Assembly: GCF_023701525.1 (NCBI RefSeq)
Contig: NZ_JAMQAW010000024.1
Span: 6,538-70,537 of the forward strand
Direction: 5' to 3'
From: Streptomyces albipurpureus
Lineage (GTDB): Bacteria > Actinomycetota > Actinomycetes > Streptomycetales > Streptomycetaceae
Length of the DNA stretch: 64,000 nucleotides
A program made the translations under genes and the position numbers. Shown here in pieces: positions 16,498 to 24,080 of the stretch; positions within the stretch are counted from its first letter, which is position 1, and each line of letters starts with the position of its first letter. The notes under the pieces were generated by a model. That model was given only the letters and a program-made list of their open reading frames with translations. It was not told the DNA's origin and did not search any database.

Positions 16498-17502
16498 ATG
16501 AGAGCTGACGAGGAGCGAGCAGACAGCCCGGACGGGCAGGGTGGATCGGGCGCCAGGAACGGTCAGTCCGCCCCAGACAGCGCGAACGGCGCAGCGAGCG
16601 CAGCCGAGCCCCAGAATTCTCTCGACCCGAGCAGCCCAGACCACCCGAGCAGCGCAGGCAATCCAGCCAGCCCTGGTGGACGGCGAGACCGTCACCCCGG
16701 TGGGCCCAACGGTGTGGGGGGAGTGGACGCTCAGAAGTGGCGCAAATGGCATGAACGGCGCGTCGCCACGATTTCCGCGCCCTACGGCCCGCTCGCGCTC
16801 ACCGGCACCCACTGGCTCGACGACTACCCGGAGGGTCGAATTCCGGCCGTCCCGGGCAACTGGACCCACGGCGGTGACCAGGTGGTCCTCAGCGCCACCG
16901 CCGCAGACGGCCTCACCGTGGACGACAAGCCGCTCACCGGCACGGTTCGGCTCGGCGCCGACCATGGGCCGATCCCTGAGTCCCGGGTCGCCCATGGCGC
17001 ACGGAGACTGTTCGTACTCAGTCGCGAAGGCCTCTGGGCGGTACGTGATTTCGACCCTGAGGCCCCCGCCCGACGCTCCTTCCAGGGAATCGAGGCGACC
17101 CCGTACGACCCCCGCTGGTCGGTGCCCGGACGCTTCCGCGGCTATCCGGCTACCCGTAGCGTCCGGGTGGCGAACGCGGACGGTCAGGAGCGTGGTCTCG
17201 GCCTCGGTGGCGAGATCGCCTTCACCCTCGGCGGTACGGAGTACACCCTCCAGGTGGCGATCGAGGACAACGGCACCCTCTGGGCCGTCTTCGCGGACTC
17301 CACCAGCGGGAACAGCAGTTACCGCTTCCGATTCCTGCGGCCGGCGGCTCCGGCACCGGACGGCACCGTGACCGTGGACCTCAACCGCACACAACTACCT
17401 CCGTGTGCCTTCGCCGACCACTTCATCTGCCCCTTCCCGCCGCCGGGGAACACCCTTCCGATCCCGGTACCAGCGGGGGAGCGGCGCCTACTGGCCGGCT
17501 GA
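16498..17502 (+). CDS. DUF1684 domain-containing protein
   Basis: 334-aa protein. The first 75 residues or so are a polar Ser/Asn/Gly/Pro-rich low-complexity stretch; the DUF1684 domain then runs from WRKWHERRVATISAPYGPLA to the end. The diagnostic C-terminal part is TVTVDLNRTQLPPCAFADHF followed by ICPFPPPGNTLPIPVPAGER. Function is not established for this family, which occurs in archaea and actinobacteria, often with no signal peptide, as here. Placement 4 bases after the NtaA-type monooxygenase implies the same transcript and probably the same substrate pathway. The disordered leader is odd; an internal start nearer the domain is possible though no strong ribosome site was seen. Confidence 0.82.
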   Translation: MRADEERADSPDGQGGSGARNGQSAPDSANGAASAAEPQNSLDPSSPDHPSSAGNPASPGGRRDRHPGGPNGVGGVDAQKWRKWHERRVATISAPYGPLALTGTHWLDDYPEGRIPAVPGNWTHGGDQVVLSATAADGLTVDDKPLTGTVRLGADHGPIPESRVAHGARRLFVLSREGLWAVRDFDPEAPARRSFQGIEATPYDPRWSVPGRFRGYPATRSVRVANADGQERGLGLGGEIAFTLGGTEYTLQVAIEDNGTLWAVFADSTSGNSSYRFRFLRPAAPAPDGTVTVDLNRTQLPPCAFADHFICPFPPPGNTLPIPVPAGERRLLAG

Positions 17503-17532
17503 CCCCGGCTTCGAGCTGAGCGCCACACCCGG

Positions 17533-17560
17533 CCCCCGGCCGCCGAAAGGCCACCGGGGG
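17533..17560 (+). terminator. Imperfect hairpin after the DUF1684 gene
   Basis: CCCCCGG at 17533-17539 pairs with CCGGGGG at 17554-17560, with inner GCC/GGC pairs broken by two mismatches around GAAA. It is a plausible end for the monooxygenase operon but weaker than other hairpins in the window. Confidence 0.4.
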
Positions 17561-17744
17561 CGCCGGGTGCTGAGCGCTCCACGCGGCTGAAAACCTCCCT
17601 TGCGGCGCTTATTGACGCCACGAATACTCCGCAGCAGTGCTTGTCAGGGGCACGACCAGTTCATATATCGGACGTACCCCCGGCTGCGCCTCACGGGCCC
17701 TCAACCCCACCAGGGGCCCCTGATTCCCCTCGGAGGAACCACCA

Positions 17745-18656
17745 GTGAGGAACGAGCCCACCGCCACCCCCCGGACCGCCAGGGCCAGACGCACCCGCCT
17801 CCTCGCGGTCGGCGTTGCCCTCATCGCCGCAGCCGCCGTCGCCGTACCCCAGGCCACCGCCAACCCGGCCGGCGCCCAGAGCGCCCCGAGCACCGCCCGA
17901 CTCAGCGCCGCGAGCGACGCCGTGCTCGGCGCGGATGTCGCAGGTACCGCCTGGCATGTCGACCCCGCAACCAAGTCCCTGGTCGTCACCGCGGACAGCA
18001 CGGTCTCGCCGGCCGAGATATCCGTGATCAAGAAGGCCGCGGGCATGGACTCCCGTGCGCTGCGCATCGAGCGCACCCCCGGTGTCCTCAGCAAGCTGCT
18101 CTCGGGCGGCGACGCGACCTACGCCAGCGGTTGGCGCTGCTCGGCCGGCTTCAACGTCCGCAGCGGCAACACCTACTACTTCCTCACCGCGGGGCACTGC
18201 ACCGACGGTGCCACCAACTGGTACACCAACTCGGCCCGCACCAATGTCATCGGCCCCACCGCCGGATCGAGCTTCCCCGGCAACGACTACGGCCTGGTGC
18301 GCTACAGCAACGCCGCGGTCCCCCGCCCCGGCACCGTCGGCAATGTGGACATCACCGGTGCCGCGAACGCCACCGTCGGCATGCAGGTCACCCGCCGCGG
18401 CTCCACCACGGGCATTCACAGCGGCACGGTCACGGGTCTGAACGCGACCGTGAACTACGGCGGCGGTGATGTCGTCTACGGCATGATCCGCACCAATGTC
18501 TGCGCCGAGTCGGGTGACAGCGGCGGCCCGCTCCACTCCGGCGGTCGGGCCGTCGGCCTCACCTCGGGCGGTAGCGGCAACTGCTCGACGGGCGGTACGA
18601 CGTTCTTCCAGCCCGTTACCGAGGCACTGAGCGCGTACGGGGTCAGTCTGTACTGA
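17745..18656 (+). CDS. Streptogrisin B-like secreted serine protease (S1 family)
   Basis: 303-aa preproprotease. A signal peptide (RTRLLAVGVALIAAAAVAVPQA) precedes a propeptide and then a mature domain starting near SGGDATYASGWRCSAGFNV. The catalytic triad is present: His in FLTAGHCTDGA, Asp in GNDYGLVRYSN, and Ser in CAESGDSGGPLHSG. The ending VTEALSAYGVSLY and the disulfide cysteines match the Streptomyces griseus protease A/B group, which is closest to streptogrisin B as I recall it. It starts at GTG 17745 with GGAGGA eight bases upstream. Such enzymes are secreted, folded with help of the propeptide, and degrade external protein, commonly at differentiation. A good hairpin follows. Confidence 0.95.
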   Translation: MRNEPTATPRTARARRTRLLAVGVALIAAAAVAVPQATANPAGAQSAPSTARLSAASDAVLGADVAGTAWHVDPATKSLVVTADSTVSPAEISVIKKAAGMDSRALRIERTPGVLSKLLSGGDATYASGWRCSAGFNVRSGNTYYFLTAGHCTDGATNWYTNSARTNVIGPTAGSSFPGNDYGLVRYSNAAVPRPGTVGNVDITGAANATVGMQVTRRGSTTGIHSGTVTGLNATVNYGGGDVVYGMIRTNVCAESGDSGGPLHSGGRAVGLTSGGSGNCSTGGTTFFQPVTEALSAYGVSLY

Positions 18657-18690
18657 TCCCGTATCCGATCAGAGGACCCGGAGCGGTCAG

Positions 18691-18715
18691 CCCCCGTCCA
18701 TATCGAGGACGGGGG
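18691..18715 (+). terminator. Hairpin after the streptogrisin-like gene
   Basis: CCCCCGTCC (18691-18699) and GGACGGGGG (18707-18715) form a perfect 9-bp stem with a 7-nt loop, 35 bases after the stop. Confidence 0.75.
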
Positions 18716-18742
18716 TTCGACGTCGCGCGGCCTTCTGGGACG

Positions 18743-19273
18743 ATGTCAGCACCCCAACCCGACGGGGGTGGGGAGAGACGGGGGCGCCGGAAAGTGAAGC
18801 GCATCGGAGTGACCGGCCACCGGAACATCCCTCGTGCGGCCCAGGGCCATATCCGGGCGGAAATCCTCGCTGTCCTCCGGCAGCACGGGGGAGCGATGGA
18901 GGCGCTGTCGTGCCTCGCGGTGGGAGCTGACCAGCTCTTCGCGGACCTCGCCCTGTCCTGCGGGGCCGAGTTGACCGTGGTGGTCCCGAGCGGGGACTAC
19001 GCGGACGGATTCACCGAACCCGGCGAACTCGCGTGCTACGAGGCGCTGAGGGGGCGGGCCACCCGAGAGGTCAGACTGGCCTTCGCCCACTCGACGGATG
19101 AGGCCTACTACGCGGCCGGCGCCTATATCGCCGACAACTGCGACCGCCTCCTCGCGGTCTGGGACGGCTGTCCGGCCCGTGGCCTGGGCGGGACAGCCGA
19201 CATCGTTCACTACGCGCGGGACCTGGGGAAACCGGTAACGGTCATCTGGCGCGAGGGACTGGTGCGCGACTGA
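18743..19273 (+). CDS. SLOG-like Rossmann-fold nucleotide-sensing protein
   Basis: 176-aa protein with a LOG/SLOG-type Rossmann fold. Landmarks: KRIGVTGHRNIP (first strand and loop), CLAVGADQLFADLALSCGAEL, then AYYAAGAYIADNCDRLLAVW and the phosphate-binding segment ARGLGGTADIVHYARDLG. SLOG proteins are proposed to bind or process nucleotide-derived ligands and are frequent in bacterial conflict systems. Here the gene converges on a SLATT-type membrane protein next to an FxSxx-COOH locus, a pairing that fits sensor plus membrane effector; that role is inference. An in-frame GTG at 18794 would start at KRIGVTG with a poly-G upstream and is an equally good start. No transmembrane segment or signal peptide is present. 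Confidence 0.7.
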   Translation: MSAPQPDGGGERRGRRKVKRIGVTGHRNIPRAAQGHIRAEILAVLRQHGGAMEALSCLAVGADQLFADLALSCGAELTVVVPSGDYADGFTEPGELACYEALRGRATREVRLAFAHSTDEAYYAAGAYIADNCDRLLAVWDGCPARGLGGTADIVHYARDLGKPVTVIWREGLVRD

Positions 19274-19389
19274 CCCGCTACCGGCCGGGTCGAACGAGGG
19301 CGACGGGCGAGCCTGTCCATGCGACGGGCTCCCCGGCGGGTGAGCCGGATCCCGCAGCTCACCGGGCCGGCGCCGCGATCCCCCAGTGA

Positions 19390-20331
19390 TCAGCTGCGGT
19401 GTCGGGCCAGCCAGTCCGTGTGCTGGGGAGAGACGATGCGCTCGGTCTCGTACACCGCCGACGGCCACTGGGCGGCGGTCACCGATGACTCCATGGCCGT
19501 GTGCATGGCTGCCAGATCCTCCTTCACCAGGGAATGCGCGGCGATGAGCGGTTGATGCCGGCGGATCTCGCTCCACGCCAGACAACTGGCCGCGGCGGTC
19601 GAAAGCACTCCCGTCACCCCCGCCACTTCGATGGAGTCGACGAGCGAGAAGGTGTGCAATAGCGAAAAGAACAGTGCCACCAGGGTCAGCAGGCCGATCG
19701 AGAACGACCATAATCGGGTGGCTCTACGGGAGTTCTCGGCGCTGCGGTGGTACCAGTTTCGCTGCTCGATCAGCCGGTCTCTGATGTATGTCTCTTTGCG
19801 CATGCTGAACGATTGGGCGCGTAGTTGACGCATCGGAGGGGTGATCAGTTCGCTGGACACCGTGGAAGTACGACCGGTGCGCGGATCCTCCCACCCGACT
19901 TTCGTCAGCTCCCGAAGCCCTTCATCGAGTCGGGTAATGAACAGTTCGTCCGATTCTGATCCTGCGGTGGCGAAGGGTGCTCCATGAACGGAGTATCGCC
20001 AGCACATTGACTTGATGAACTCGGCCGCAGAGCGATTTAGTTGCCAATGCGACTTTGCACTGTGTCTGGATGCGCGGTAGCCCAGGAGTAGTACTCCGGC
20101 GTACGCCAATGCGGCTAGTACGCCTCCGAGTTGAACGGAATCGCCCACCTTCACAGAAGTGGGTAGTGCCGCCGCGGTGGCGCCCAGGACGAGGAACAGC
20201 AGTTGGCGCCGGGTAGAGCCGATGGCCTCTCGCTGGCGGGCGATGGCTATGGCGTCCGTGTGATGGAAGAGAGCCGGCAGATCCATGTTACGGAACACGA
20301 TGCTGCCCGTTTGTCCAGGAATCCCGGTCAT
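19390..20331 (-). CDS. SLATT/DUF4231-type membrane protein
   Basis: 313-aa protein with two separated pairs of membrane helices. The first pair is near LLFLVLGATAAALPTS and LGGVLAALAYAGVLLLGYRA. The second is near LWSFSIGLLTLVALFFSLLH and VAGVTGVLSTAAASCLAWSE, preceded by YIRDRLIEQRNWYHRSAENS, the charged segment typical of SLATT and DUF4231 proteins. SLATT proteins are proposed 2TM pore-forming effectors triggered by nucleotide-sensing partners such as SLOG proteins, which would kill or arrest the cell. The gene converges on the SLOG-like gene and diverges from fxsA, sharing its upstream region. Base composition is lower in GC than flanking genes, suggesting a different origin. Effector function is inferred, not shown. 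Confidence 0.7.
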   Translation of the reverse strand: MTGIPGQTGSIVFRNMDLPALFHHTDAIAIARQREAIGSTRRQLLFLVLGATAAALPTSVKVGDSVQLGGVLAALAYAGVLLLGYRASRHSAKSHWQLNRSAAEFIKSMCWRYSVHGAPFATAGSESDELFITRLDEGLRELTKVGWEDPRTGRTSTVSSELITPPMRQLRAQSFSMRKETYIRDRLIEQRNWYHRSAENSRRATRLWSFSIGLLTLVALFFSLLHTFSLVDSIEVAGVTGVLSTAAASCLAWSEIRRHQPLIAAHSLVKEDLAAMHTAMESSVTAAQWPSAVYETERIVSPQHTDWLARHRS

Positions 20332-20441
20332 GTGCCCCCCTGTCTGCGGTTATGACCTTCACTCTTTAGGCGGAATGGGATGCTCCGCGCTCGTTCCTGG
20401 GAATGTGACGCAACTCTTTTGTTCCGTGGCGGTGACCTGAG

Positions 20442-20469
20442 TTGCTGCGAGTGGCCATGAGAGTAAAGT
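20442..20469 (+). promoter_or_regulatory. Candidate fxsA promoter
   Basis: TTGCTG (20442-20447), a 16-nt gap and TAAAGT (20464-20469) resemble a sigma-70-type promoter. Transcription would begin about 60 bases before the fxsA start. It lies in a locally AT-richer stretch between the divergent SLATT gene and fxsA. Confidence 0.35.
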
Positions 20470-20535
20470 CGTGCCGCCACCACCGCAATGGTGCGTGGTG
20501 ATCCGCGCTGGACACAAGATCAAGGACGGCCCCCC

Positions 20536-20700
20536 ATGGCAATTCAAACCCCCGCATCCTTCGCAGTTGCGAAGAGAAACCGCGTCCCCCTGGCGCAGAT
20601 CGACGTCCGGGGCGGCGAGGTAGCCAAGAAGCTCGCGCGGATCATCCCGGCCACCGCCGACCGCACCGTGCGGACATCCAGCTTCAACTCGGCGCTCTAG
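20536..20700 (+). CDS. fxsA: FxSxx-COOH RiPP precursor peptide
   Basis: 54-aa ribosomally made precursor. The last five residues are FNSAL, matching the defining C-terminal F-x-S-x-x pattern with F50 and S52. The leader is basic and ends with an Arg/Thr/Ser segment (TADRTVRTSS) before the core. The gene lies 9 bases upstream of the maturase gene fxsB, the standard order in this system. By analogy with characterised three-residue cyclophane-forming radical SAM enzymes (Xye, Grr and Fxs groups), FxsB is expected to join the Phe ring to the beta carbon of the Ser, giving a strained ring over F-N-S. The product's biological activity is not known to me. Start ATG 20536 gives typical length. Confidence 0.88.
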   Translation: MAIQTPASFAVAKRNRVPLAQIDVRGGEVAKKLARIIPATADRTVRTSSFNSAL

Positions 20701-20709
20701 ACTGGCCGA

Positions 20710-23199
20710 ATGACAGGACCACCGGTCCCATTCCGCGAGATCGTTCTGAAGGTCCACAGCAGATGTGACCTCGCATGTGACCACTGCTACATCTATGAAC
20801 ACGCTGATCAGAGCTGGCTCACCCGCCCTAAGGCAATCTCTGACGAAGCGATTTCCTGGACAGCTCAGCGACTGGCCGAGCATGTAAAGAGCCATGCCCT
20901 GCCCTCCGTGTCAGTGATCCTGCACGGAGGGGAGCCTCTGCTCGCCGGGCCTTTACGACTCCGGCGTGTCTGCGCGGAGCTCACCGCGGCTATCCAACCC
21001 CTCGCGGAACTCGATCTGCGCATCCACACCAACGGCTTACAACTGAGTCCGCGATATCTTGACCTCTTTGACGAATACGATGTCAAAGTCGGAATTTCCC
21101 TCGATGGTGACCGCAGCGCGAATGACAGGCACCGCCGATTCGCCGACGGCCGCACCAGCCATCCGCTGGTTCTCAAAGCCGTTGAACTCCTTCGCGAAGA
21201 TCGCTATCGCCATCTCTATCTCGGCCTGCTGTGCACCGTGGACGTGGCCAATGACCCGATCGCCGTGTACGACGCCCTGACCGAGCTTGACCCGCCCCGC
21301 ATCGACTTCCTGCTGCCCCACGCCACCTGGGACGCGCCCCCGGTTCGACCGAATGGTTCACCCACGGTCTACGCCGACTGGCTGCTGACCGTTTTCGACC
21401 GCTGGGACACGCTCGGCCGTCGGGTGCCGGTACGCCTCTTCGAGTCGGTGCTCTCCACCCTGGCGGGCGGCCCCAGCCTCACCGAATCGCTCGGTCTCGC
21501 CCCCACCGACCTGGTCGTGGTGGAGACCGATGGCGCACTGGAACAGGTCGACTCCCTCAAGAGCGCCTACGAAGGCGCCGCGGCCACCGGCTTCGACGTG
21601 TTCCACCACTCCTTCGACGAGGTCGCCGCCCACCCCGGGGTCAAGGCCCGCCAGCGGGAGCTGGCCGGGGTGAGTGAGACCTGCCGGCAGTGCCCGGTCG
21701 TCCGCTCCTGCGGCGGTGGCCTCTACACCCACCGCTACAGCGAGGCCACGGACTTCGACAACACCTCCGTCTACTGCTCCGATCTCGAAGCGCTCATCCG
21801 CGGTATCGAGCGGCGCGTCGCCGACGAGCTCGTTCCCGCCGCACTGACCGAGCCCAGCGCCCTCCTGGCCGAGGACCAGGACCTCACCCGCGCGCTCCTG
21901 GTCTCCCTCCACGGCGAACTGGCCGGCCGTGGCGGTACGAGGTGGGACCGCGGCTGGGAGTTGACCCTCGCCCTCGATGCCCAGGGCGATCCGCTGGACT
22001 CCCTCTGGCGCCATCCGTACACCCGTACCTGGTTGCAGGACACCCACCGGGCACTGGCCGGCAAACGCCCCGACGCCGTCGAACGCGCACTGCGACTGCC
22101 GTCCTATCTCGCCGCCGCGCTGGTGGCCGCCGGCAGTCCCACGCCGGTCCGGACGCCCTACGAGGAAGGGGTGCTGCGACTGCCCGGCCTCGGCGAGCTG
22201 CGCATGGGCGAGCCGAGCGCATCCGGCGAGGCGGAGGTCGAGGCCACCGGCGACGGCTTCGTGGTGCGGGCGCACGGCCGGACGCGTCAGGTGCGGCTCA
22301 CCTCCACCCGGCGGACGGAGGACGACGACTGGCGGCCCGTTCGTACGCTCGGCGGTACGCAGGGAGTGCCACTCCTGCGCCTCGATGACCTCGACCCCTA
22401 TCGGGACTGCTTCGCCGCGCCCACGGCGGACCGGCTGACGTCCGCTGAGGTCGAGCGCTGGAACGGACTGCTGAGCGAAGCGTGGGCACTGCTGCGACAG
22501 TTCGCGGCCGAGGAAGCCGCCGAGGCCGCCGGCTGGCTCACCACGCTCACGCCCCTGACCTCCAGTCCCCCGGGAGCCACCGAAACCCCTGCCGCACCGT
22601 CGCTTTTTGGCCGGTCGTCCACGCGTGAGCGGGCTCTGCGCGGGCACGGTTATGGAGCGCTGGGTATCGCCCCGGCCCGTAACCCCGAACAGCTGGCGGT
22701 CGAGCTGCTGCGCGGCTTCCGGCGAGCGAAGCTGAACGCCCTGCTCGAAGTCGGCGATCTGTACGCACAGGACGGCTGGTGGCGTTACCCGGCCCCCTGG
22801 CGGAGCGAGGAGGTTCCGGTGTCCGAACTGCTGGCAGGAGTCTGGGAGCGGGCGGGGCTCGCGGCCTTTGACCCTGAGGGAGCAGATCAGGCCAAGCGCG
22901 GCCTGGCCACCTTGGAGCGGGCGGCGGAGCTCACCGTCAGCGGCCATCGACTGCTGGCACAGCTGCGTCGAGAGCTGGCAACCGACCCCGGACCGCTGCC
23001 CCGGCAGGGGTCGGACGGCCCCGGTGACGGCCGTCCCGGCCAGGGTGGCGGTAGCGATGGGGCGGCGCGGTGGGCTCCCCTGGCACCCTCCCCGCCGCAC
23101 CTGCGTTCCCAGCCGCAGCAGAGCGCTCCGAGCACCGGGTGCCGCGCTTCGGCCGACAGTCCCGGCAGCGTTGCGCGGAACGCGTCGTGTGATGGCTGA
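20710..23199 (+). CDS. fxsB: Radical SAM/SPASM peptide maturase FxsB with inactivated hydroxylase-like extension
   Basis: 829-aa maturase. The radical SAM cluster motif is C19-x3-C23-x2-C26 (SRCDLACDHCYIYEHAD), with ILHGGEPLL and IHTNGLQL following. The SPASM cysteines are near residues 320-360 (CRQCPVVRSCGGGLYTHRYS and YCSDLE). The C-terminal 450 residues form an extension resembling the HEXXH-motif modification domain often found with FxsB, but at about residues 667-675 the expected HExxH reads RGFRR (LLRGFRRAKLNALLEVGDLY), so metal ligands are missing. This fits the fused form with inactive hydroxylase extension. TTA codons occur at 20953 and 21037. The last roughly 70 residues are low-complexity, and the stop overlaps the next gene by 8 bases. 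Confidence 0.9.
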   Translation: MTGPPVPFREIVLKVHSRCDLACDHCYIYEHADQSWLTRPKAISDEAISWTAQRLAEHVKSHALPSVSVILHGGEPLLAGPLRLRRVCAELTAAIQPLAELDLRIHTNGLQLSPRYLDLFDEYDVKVGISLDGDRSANDRHRRFADGRTSHPLVLKAVELLREDRYRHLYLGLLCTVDVANDPIAVYDALTELDPPRIDFLLPHATWDAPPVRPNGSPTVYADWLLTVFDRWDTLGRRVPVRLFESVLSTLAGGPSLTESLGLAPTDLVVVETDGALEQVDSLKSAYEGAAATGFDVFHHSFDEVAAHPGVKARQRELAGVSETCRQCPVVRSCGGGLYTHRYSEATDFDNTSVYCSDLEALIRGIERRVADELVPAALTEPSALLAEDQDLTRALLVSLHGELAGRGGTRWDRGWELTLALDAQGDPLDSLWRHPYTRTWLQDTHRALAGKRPDAVERALRLPSYLAAALVAAGSPTPVRTPYEEGVLRLPGLGELRMGEPSASGEAEVEATGDGFVVRAHGRTRQVRLTSTRRTEDDDWRPVRTLGGTQGVPLLRLDDLDPYRDCFAAPTADRLTSAEVERWNGLLSEAWALLRQFAAEEAAEAAGWLTTLTPLTSSPPGATETPAAPSLFGRSSTRERALRGHGYGALGIAPARNPEQLAVELLRGFRRAKLNALLEVGDLYAQDGWWRYPAPWRSEEVPVSELLAGVWERAGLAAFDPEGADQAKRGLATLERAAELTVSGHRLLAQLRRELATDPGPLPRQGSDGPGDGRPGQGGGSDGAARWAPLAPSPPHLRSQPQQSAPSTGCRASADSPGSVARNASCDG

Positions 23200-23968
23200 G
23201 TCCGCCGCTCGGGACCGACTGGTGGGCTCCCTGCGGGACTGCGGTGTACGCGAGGGAATGACCCTCCTCATCCACGCCGCGCTCCGGGCCACCGGCCTGC
23301 ACGCCGACTCGCTGCGCGAGGCGCTCTCGGAGGCGGTGGGCCCCGGCGGGACCCTGGTGACGCCCGCCTTCACCGCGGAGAACTCCGACACCTCCGATGC
23401 CTACCGCGCCCGGGTGCGCGGAATGACACCCGAGCAGGCGGCGGCCTTCCGGGCGGATATGCCGGCCTTCGACCCGGCCAGCACCCCGAGCCAGGGCATG
23501 GGCCGGTTGGCGGAGTCCATCCGTACCGCGCCGGGAGCCGTCCGCAGCACCCACCCGCAGACCTCCTTCGCGGCGGTGGGCAGACGCGCTCAGGAACTTC
23601 TGGAAGACCACTTCCTCACCTCCCATCTCGGGGAGAGCTCTCCGCTCGGCGCTCTTTATCGGGCAGACGCCCAGGTATTCATGATCAATGTAGATTTTGC
23701 TGTTTGTACGGCATTCCATCTCGCCGAATACCGGACGAAAGCACCCCTGCGGTCGTACCGTTGTGTAGTTCCCCTCCCCGACGGGGGTAAGGAATGGACG
23801 GAGTACGAGGACGTCCAACTCGACGAGAGCGATTTCAGTGCGATCGGCGCGGCCTTCACCTGGGGAGTGGAGCGGAACGGACAACTGGGCGGAACGCCCG
23901 CACGGCTCTTCTCGATCAGAGCCGCAGTGGATCACGCCGTGCAGTGGATGACCGAAAAGCGGCCTTGA
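23192..23968 (+). CDS. AAC(3)-family N-acetyltransferase in the Fxs locus
   Basis: 258-aa protein of the aminoglycoside 3-N-acetyltransferase (antibiotic_NAT) fold. Matching segments: GVREGMTLLIHAALRATG, VGPGGTLVTPAFTAENSD, STHPQTSFAAVGRRAQELLE, and LGESSPLGALYRADAQVFMI. The gene overlaps fxsB by 8 bases and is therefore translationally coupled with it. AAC(3)-like genes recur in FxSxx-COOH loci, so the natural substrate may be the modified peptide or a host metabolite rather than an aminoglycoside; whether it confers any resistance cannot be judged from sequence. ATG 23192 is used; the preceding in-frame GTG at 23189 is an alternative. The 112-base gap to fxsC is the largest in the block. 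Confidence 0.82.
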   Translation: MAESAARDRLVGSLRDCGVREGMTLLIHAALRATGLHADSLREALSEAVGPGGTLVTPAFTAENSDTSDAYRARVRGMTPEQAAAFRADMPAFDPASTPSQGMGRLAESIRTAPGAVRSTHPQTSFAAVGRRAQELLEDHFLTSHLGESSPLGALYRADAQVFMINVDFAVCTAFHLAEYRTKAPLRSYRCVVPLPDGGKEWTEYEDVQLDESDFSAIGAAFTWGVERNGQLGGTPARLFSIRAAVDHAVQWMTEKRP

Positions 23969-24080
23969 TTGACTGAACGGCAGGGGGGCGGAGCGTGCCG
24001 GGCTCCGGAATGATGAATTCGCCCGCAGCTCATCTCGATGCCGGCTGTGGAGGCGGGCGTTCACACAGGACGGGGGTCGT

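Noticed and set aside
21358..23391. 677-aa minus-strand frame over fxsB
   Set aside because: Shadow of fxsB; no domain or start signal.
23192..23968. Calling the AAC(3)-like gene a resistance determinant
   Set aside because: Operon context within the Fxs block and lack of evidence for aminoglycoside substrates; only family membership is supported.
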